Part shown: piece by piece, positions 60,587 to 64,000 of the stretch
Layout: every line of letters begins with the position of its first letter
How positions within the stretch are numbered: position 1 is the first letter of the stretch
Assembly (NCBI GenBank): GCA_045110285.1
Contig: JBGCGA010000012.1
Coordinates: 59,719 to 123,718, forward strand
From: Putridiphycobacter sp045110285
Lineage (GTDB): Bacteria > Bacteroidota > Bacteroidia > Flavobacteriales_D > Crocinitomicaceae
DNA: 64,000 bases
Reading direction: 5' to 3'
Translations under genes and position numbers: made by a program
The notes under the pieces: model-generated
The model's input: the letters and a program-made list of their open reading frames with translations, nothing else
The model's database searches: none
What the model was told of the DNA's origin: nothing

Positions 60587-62095
60587 TTATCTAACGATTA
60601 GTTTCTTTTTACTTATACGCATGTTGTTTTCAATTTGTAAGATGTAAAAACCAGGCTTCAAATCTTTTACACTAAAAGTCGTATTGAGTTCATATCTAAC
60701 AAATCGACCAAGTTGATCATAAATAGCAATGCGTCGAGGAAGCTCATCTGCTGTAAATTCAATATGCACTAAATCGCTAGCAGGGTTCGGGTAAAATGAC
60801 CATTTATCTACGGTGCTCTCATTGATATTATTTGTAACAGTCACAAAAGCGCTCATATCATAAATGCGAACATGCCCTGAAGCAGCTCCATTGCCATTAT
60901 TGTCTTTCGAGCCAATAACAACTTTCGTTCCATCTCCTGATATGGCCTCCGAATATCCAGATTGGTCTAATGCAGCTTCTCCAAAAATATCAGCACCTAA
61001 TTGACTCCATACCCCAGCTTGATATCCATAAAACCGAACAACGCCTGAACCATTAGTACCTCCATTGCTTTGACCTTTGGCAGCAATTGATATAACATTG
61101 CCATTGGCAGCAATACTTAGCGATTGACTGAAAGAGGTATTTGCTTGGTTACCAAAAATACTATTGCCTTTTTGAATCCAGACGCCTGATTGATTTTCGT
61201 ATACTTTCACAACACCAGTATTAACGCCGTTTATATCGTTTTCAGTTGACGATCCGCTGACGACTGTATTTCCGTCCGACGATAAAGAAACTGCGTACCC
61301 GAATCCTGAGCTACCCGGATCTCCTTCAAGTGTATTTCCAATTTGTTGCCAGCTCCCACTTTCAAATTTATAAATTTTCACATAACCTTCAGGACTCGTG
61401 CCAGTTACAGCCGAAGGTCCTCCAACTGCCAAAATACTCCCATCAAAAGATATATCTAGTCCTCTTCCAAATAAATCAGTTGCACCATCACCAATAATAT
61501 CACCGCCTAGTTGTACCCAAGCTCCCATTTGATTTTGATACACTCGTATTCTACCTCTAGCAGCAGTCTGATTTGGAAGGTGATAACTAGGTGAAGCAAC
61601 TGCTATTATATCACCTTGACCTGATAGGGCAACGCGATAGCCAGCTTGTTCGGAAAGTGGTCCACCCAAAATGTCACTGCCTATTTGCGACCAATTGCCG
61701 GTTTGGTATTGAAACACCTTTACTTGTCCGGCATATCCTACCCCACCAACTGTTTTATAGGAAGCTCCAACAGCCACAATATTGGCATCAGCGGATAATG
61801 CCACTGAGGTACCTAGAAAATCATTTGGACTATCTCCATCAATATCATTCCCTAATTGAATCCAACTCCCATTTTGATTTTCATAAATTCTCGCATGGCC
61901 AGAATTTGTACCATTAACTCCACTGTTTGATGGAGCACCAATGGCTACTCTATTGCCATCTGTGGAGGATGCTACAGCCCACCCTGACTGATCAAATATT
62001 GATTCCCCGTCGATATCTGAACCTATCTGAACTTGAGAGTAAGAAAACATAGGGCAAAATAGAAGGATCGCTAGAATTACTTTAAAAGATTGCAT
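60587..62095 (-). CDS. Secreted FG-GAP-like repeat protein with type IX sorting domain
   Basis: A 502-residue protein starting MQSFKVILAILLFCPMFS with a signal peptide ending at SYSQ. Residues about 20-400 are seven or eight repeats of roughly 50 residues with the pattern W-x-Q-x-G-x-D-I-x-G-E/D, SGx-AVALSxDGNxVAVGA, and G-x-V-x-V-Y-x-x-Q, consistent with a seven-bladed FG-GAP-type propeller. The C-terminal 75 residues are a type A type IX sorting domain (FYPNPASDLVHIEF, IYDQLGRFV, KPGFYILQ). The ATG at 62095 was chosen over 62104. An eight-base C tract (minus strand) lies about 90 bases upstream. Confidence 0.85.
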   Translation of the reverse strand: MQSFKVILAILLFCPMFSYSQVQIGSDIDGESIFDQSGWAVASSTDGNRVAIGAPSNSGVNGTNSGHARIYENQNGSWIQLGNDIDGDSPNDFLGTSVALSADANIVAVGASYKTVGGVGYAGQVKVFQYQTGNWSQIGSDILGGPLSEQAGYRVALSGQGDIIAVASPSYHLPNQTAARGRIRVYQNQMGAWVQLGGDIIGDGATDLFGRGLDISFDGSILAVGGPSAVTGTSPEGYVKIYKFESGSWQQIGNTLEGDPGSSGFGYAVSLSSDGNTVVSGSSTENDINGVNTGVVKVYENQSGVWIQKGNSIFGNQANTSFSQSLSIAANGNVISIAAKGQSNGGTNGSGVVRFYGYQAGVWSQLGADIFGEAALDQSGYSEAISGDGTKVVIGSKDNNGNGAASGHVRIYDMSAFVTVTNNINESTVDKWSFYPNPASDLVHIEFTADELPRRIAIYDQLGRFVRYELNTTFSVKDLKPGFYILQIENNMRISKKKLIVR

Positions 62096-62182
62096 AAATG
62101 TCATTTTTTCTAAGGTAAATTATTATTAATAAATAGTGTTAATTTTATTATTCATTATTGAACACGAAAATAATTTAAATTA

Positions 62183-62190
62183 GGGGGGGG
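62183..62190. repeat. Homopolymer of eight G in an intergenic region
   Basis: Eight consecutive G on the plus strand, in the 5' region of the FG-GAP-like gene and far from its neighbours' coding sequence. Tracts of this type sometimes change length and alter promoter activity. Confidence 0.9.
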
Positions 62191-62367
62191 TACATCCGAA
62201 AATATAAAGCCTTTTTATTTAATTGATCAAAAATGGTGAAAAATCAAACCAAATTTTGACAGGTCGTATTGTTAGTAAATTGCTACGAGTGAATAACGAT
62301 TTGACATCTGCTATATAGAATATTAGAAAATAAACAAATCAATGATTTAGCCATGGCTGAAAATATT

Positions 62368-63399
62368 TTACATTAGAATATCATCTTTAGCACTTATTGC
62401 TTCTGGTAAATCATCTTCATTTAGCATTTGGCGCAAGTCAATTTCTATTGTTCTGCATAAGGAGAGCATGGGAATATCATTGGCCATTCCTTGAAAGGGA
62501 TTTTCTGTATAATCGGCAGTAAATTCCATCATTAAATAAACAAAAGCTATTAATGTAGTAACTGGAACAGATAACCATAGTCCAGTAGTACCTAAACTCA
62601 TGAGTTCCGGAATCATACTAAAAGGAAGTAAGAGTATAAAAGCGGCGACAAATAGGCGACTTGCTGATGCGTATTGCCTTGGGAAAGGCGTTTTTTTTAT
62701 TCTTTCATTCTTTCCTTGTAATTCATAAAATTGTTGGAGGGTTTCCATTAGTTCGATATGACGAAAATCTTCCACAACTGCAAGTTTTCTTAACTCTCTA
62801 AGATCACGAGACTGAGCATTTATGAGTTGAGTTGCTTTGTTTTTAGCTTTTTCTAACGCTTCTAGTTCTTGAAGAGAAATAAAATTTTTCATTTCTATTT
62901 TCGATACTTCATCTTTCACTAGTCCTGTACCAAATTTTTCTTGATAAGATACAGCAACTTTAGCAATAGCTCCGCCTTGACTGGCATGTTCCCAAGAGGT
63001 AGGCACTAACAATTGCTTTCTGTGTGAGTACAGCCAAGCTAAATGACGATAAATTAAACGTTTTTTAATAGCTTGTAGTTCAGTCTTGCTAATTTTGTCT
63101 GTAAACGTATCGCTAATATATCCGTCAACCTGCATACCCCAAGTTCTGCTATTATTAATAATGCCTCCCCATATTTTACGAGCTTCCCACATCCTATCAT
63201 AGGCTTGGTTATTTTTAAAACCAACAAAAAAAGCAACAGCCGTACCAATTACCGAAATGGGTAACCATGGAATTTTTAATGTAATAAATTGAAAATAATA
63301 CAATGCGGCTAATGCCGTGAAAGCCATTAATAATAATAAAATTTGCATCCATGACCACTGCAAAAATCGTAAATATCCAATACCTTTTGATACTATCAT
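62368..63399 (-). CDS. Bestrophin family (UPF0187) anion channel
   Basis: A 343-residue membrane protein. After the first helix (about 15-40) the family pattern FKNNQAYDRMWEARKIWGGIINNSRTWGMQV is clear (split at AYDRMWEARK), with further helices around 220-280 and the C-terminal LMMEFTADYTENPFQGMANDIPM and EIDLRQML, typical of bacterial bestrophins. Members are pentameric anion or cation channels of the inner membrane. It lies between the FG-GAP-like gene and a truncated SDR gene, apparently as a single-gene unit. Confidence 0.9.
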   Translation of the reverse strand: MIVSKGIGYLRFLQWSWMQILLLLMAFTALAALYYFQFITLKIPWLPISVIGTAVAFFVGFKNNQAYDRMWEARKIWGGIINNSRTWGMQVDGYISDTFTDKISKTELQAIKKRLIYRHLAWLYSHRKQLLVPTSWEHASQGGAIAKVAVSYQEKFGTGLVKDEVSKIEMKNFISLQELEALEKAKNKATQLINAQSRDLRELRKLAVVEDFRHIELMETLQQFYELQGKNERIKKTPFPRQYASASRLFVAAFILLLPFSMIPELMSLGTTGLWLSVPVTTLIAFVYLMMEFTADYTENPFQGMANDIPMLSLCRTIEIDLRQMLNEDDLPEAISAKDDILM

Positions 63400-63495
63400 A
63401 ATTCTTTTAAATCTGTATTTAATTTTAACTATTACTGTTTGAATACATTGGACTTAAATACATTAATCTTCCAATGAGCAAGATACTTAATTCAA

Positions 63496-63529
63496 AACAA
63501 AAGCGGCTTGGAATTATGTCCAAACCGCT
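63496..63529 (-). terminator. Probable terminator after the truncated SDR gene
   Basis: On the minus strand AGCGGTTTGGA (63529-63519) pairs with TCCAAGCCGCT (63512-63502), 10 of 11 positions, loop of 6, followed by TTTGTTTTG. Its first arm shares AATAGCGGTTTGG with the terminator at 57870-57905. Confidence 0.7.
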
Positions 63530-63577
63530 ATTGCTAATAAATACTGTTAGTCATATTCTTTTAACTCGTAATACTTT

Positions 63578-64000
63578 TTAGTTGAACAGTTGAGCATTCA
63601 TGAAATTTACAAATTCTTGGTCACCAGCTTTTCTTCTGTTGGCATAATGTTCTTGCGCATCAACACCAAGCGGATAACGTAAATTTGTTGTTCCATCCGT
63701 TGCCGCGTTGTAAATTCCCTCAGCTATGAACTCGGCAGTGCTATATTGCATGCCAGTTTTGGCAATGTTTGCATTAAATTGGTTTGAAGCCTTATCATAA
63801 TCTGTCAACCCCTCTTTAGTAGCAAAAGACATAGAGCGTCCGCCAAAATCGGTGGATACGCCTCCTGGTTCAATTAATTTTACTTGAATACCTAATTGCC
63901 CTAATTCATAGGCAAGCGATTCAGAAAATCCTTCAACTGCCCATTTTGAACTATGGTATAAACTCATCATTGGGAAAGTGATAACACCACCAATGGAAGA
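63578..64000 (-). CDS. SDR family oxidoreductase, 5' truncated by the window edge
   Basis: The C-terminal 141 codons of a classical short-chain dehydrogenase. The frame is open to the window end, and its first residues (SSIGGVITFPMMSLYHSSK) contain the catalytic Ser region and the YxxxK motif, so the ATG at 63970 is internal and not the start. WAVEGFSESLAYELG and IEPGGVSTDFGGRS follow as in many SDRs of unknown substrate. A terminator-like hairpin lies about 50 bases downstream. Confidence 0.88.
   Translation of the reverse strand, partial: SSIGGVITFPMMSLYHSSKWAVEGFSESLAYELGQLGIQVKLIEPGGVSTDFGGRSMSFATKEGLTDYDKASNQFNANIAKTGMQYSTAEFIAEGIYNAATDGTTNLRYPLGVDAQEHYANRRKAGDQEFVNFMNAQLFN

Noticed and set aside
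60650..62000. Short recurring sequence that could suggest a CRISPR-like array
   Set aside because: The repeats encode FG-GAP-type propeller blades in one intact open frame, with no constant repeat unit or spacers.
63578..63970. ATG at 63970 as a complete SDR gene start
   Set aside because: The upstream codons to the window end encode the conserved SSIGG region of an SDR; the gene is truncated by the window.

Overview
The window is AT-rich bacterial chromosome from a member of the Bacteroidota, most likely order Flavobacteriales. The evidence is a fused lpxC/fabZ gene between lpxD and lpxA, type IX secretion genes (porX, porV, porU, a porP/sprF family gene, gldJ), three secreted proteins with C-terminal type IX sorting domains, a short primary sigma factor lacking region 1.1, and many promoters with the Bacteroidota -7 box TAnnTTTG. 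No tRNA, rRNA operon, CRISPR array, insertion sequence or prophage was seen. Most of the window is ordinary chromosomal backbone.

Layout. 1-2.9 kb: end of a PaaE-like reductase, an SDR, panB and a GNAT. 2.9-6 kb: a large secreted repeat protein and a small DUF433/DUF5615 toxin-antitoxin pair. 6-9.3 kb (minus): porX-tsaE-ald. 9.3-14.5 kb (plus): HD phosphohydrolase, then lpxD-lpxC/fabZ-lpxA-efp, closed by a terminator. 14.5-21.4 kb: two alpha/beta hydrolases, a small envelope protein, ctlX-like amidinohydrolase, a D-Ala-D-Ala dipeptidase lipoprotein, a menE-like ligase, a thioredoxin, aspartate kinase and an unknown small gene. 21.4-27.3 kb: sucA-sucB, a YqaE/Pmp3 lipoprotein, ruvC and sixA. 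27.3-31.7 kb: a structured RNA element with its own terminator, then a four-gene operon of ECF sigma factor, a membrane protein joining an anti-sigma-like cytoplasmic part to a predicted outer-membrane barrel, a lipoprotein and a type IX substrate. 31.7-33.7 kb: RNase P RNA, HEAT protein, trmB and an alkyltransferase-like protein.

33.7-45.7 kb is the type IX secretion locus: porU-porV-ispF-histidine kinase on the minus strand, porP/sprF-like and gldJ on the plus strand. 45.7-55.9 kb: DUF4139 protein, acyltransferase, smpB, DUF4290, murA (with Asp in place of the catalytic Cys), rpoD, ispH, a lipoprotein and uvrB. 55.9-64 kb (minus) is more accessory: a small gene broken by a stop codon, an unknown gene, an SDR, a four-helix membrane protein, a sigma factor with a Cys-rich tail, a lipoprotein, a secreted FG-GAP-like protein, a bestrophin and a truncated SDR.

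The two most interesting things are (a) the structured RNA plus terminator in front of the ECF sigma / trans-envelope anti-sigma operon at 27.3-31.7 kb, and (b) a nearly identical -35/-10 promoter element present twice, on either side of the sigma factor gene at 58.5-59.4 kb, which suggests a small regulon. Several gene starts were moved relative to the longest open frame because a -7 promoter box lies inside or just before the extra codons.
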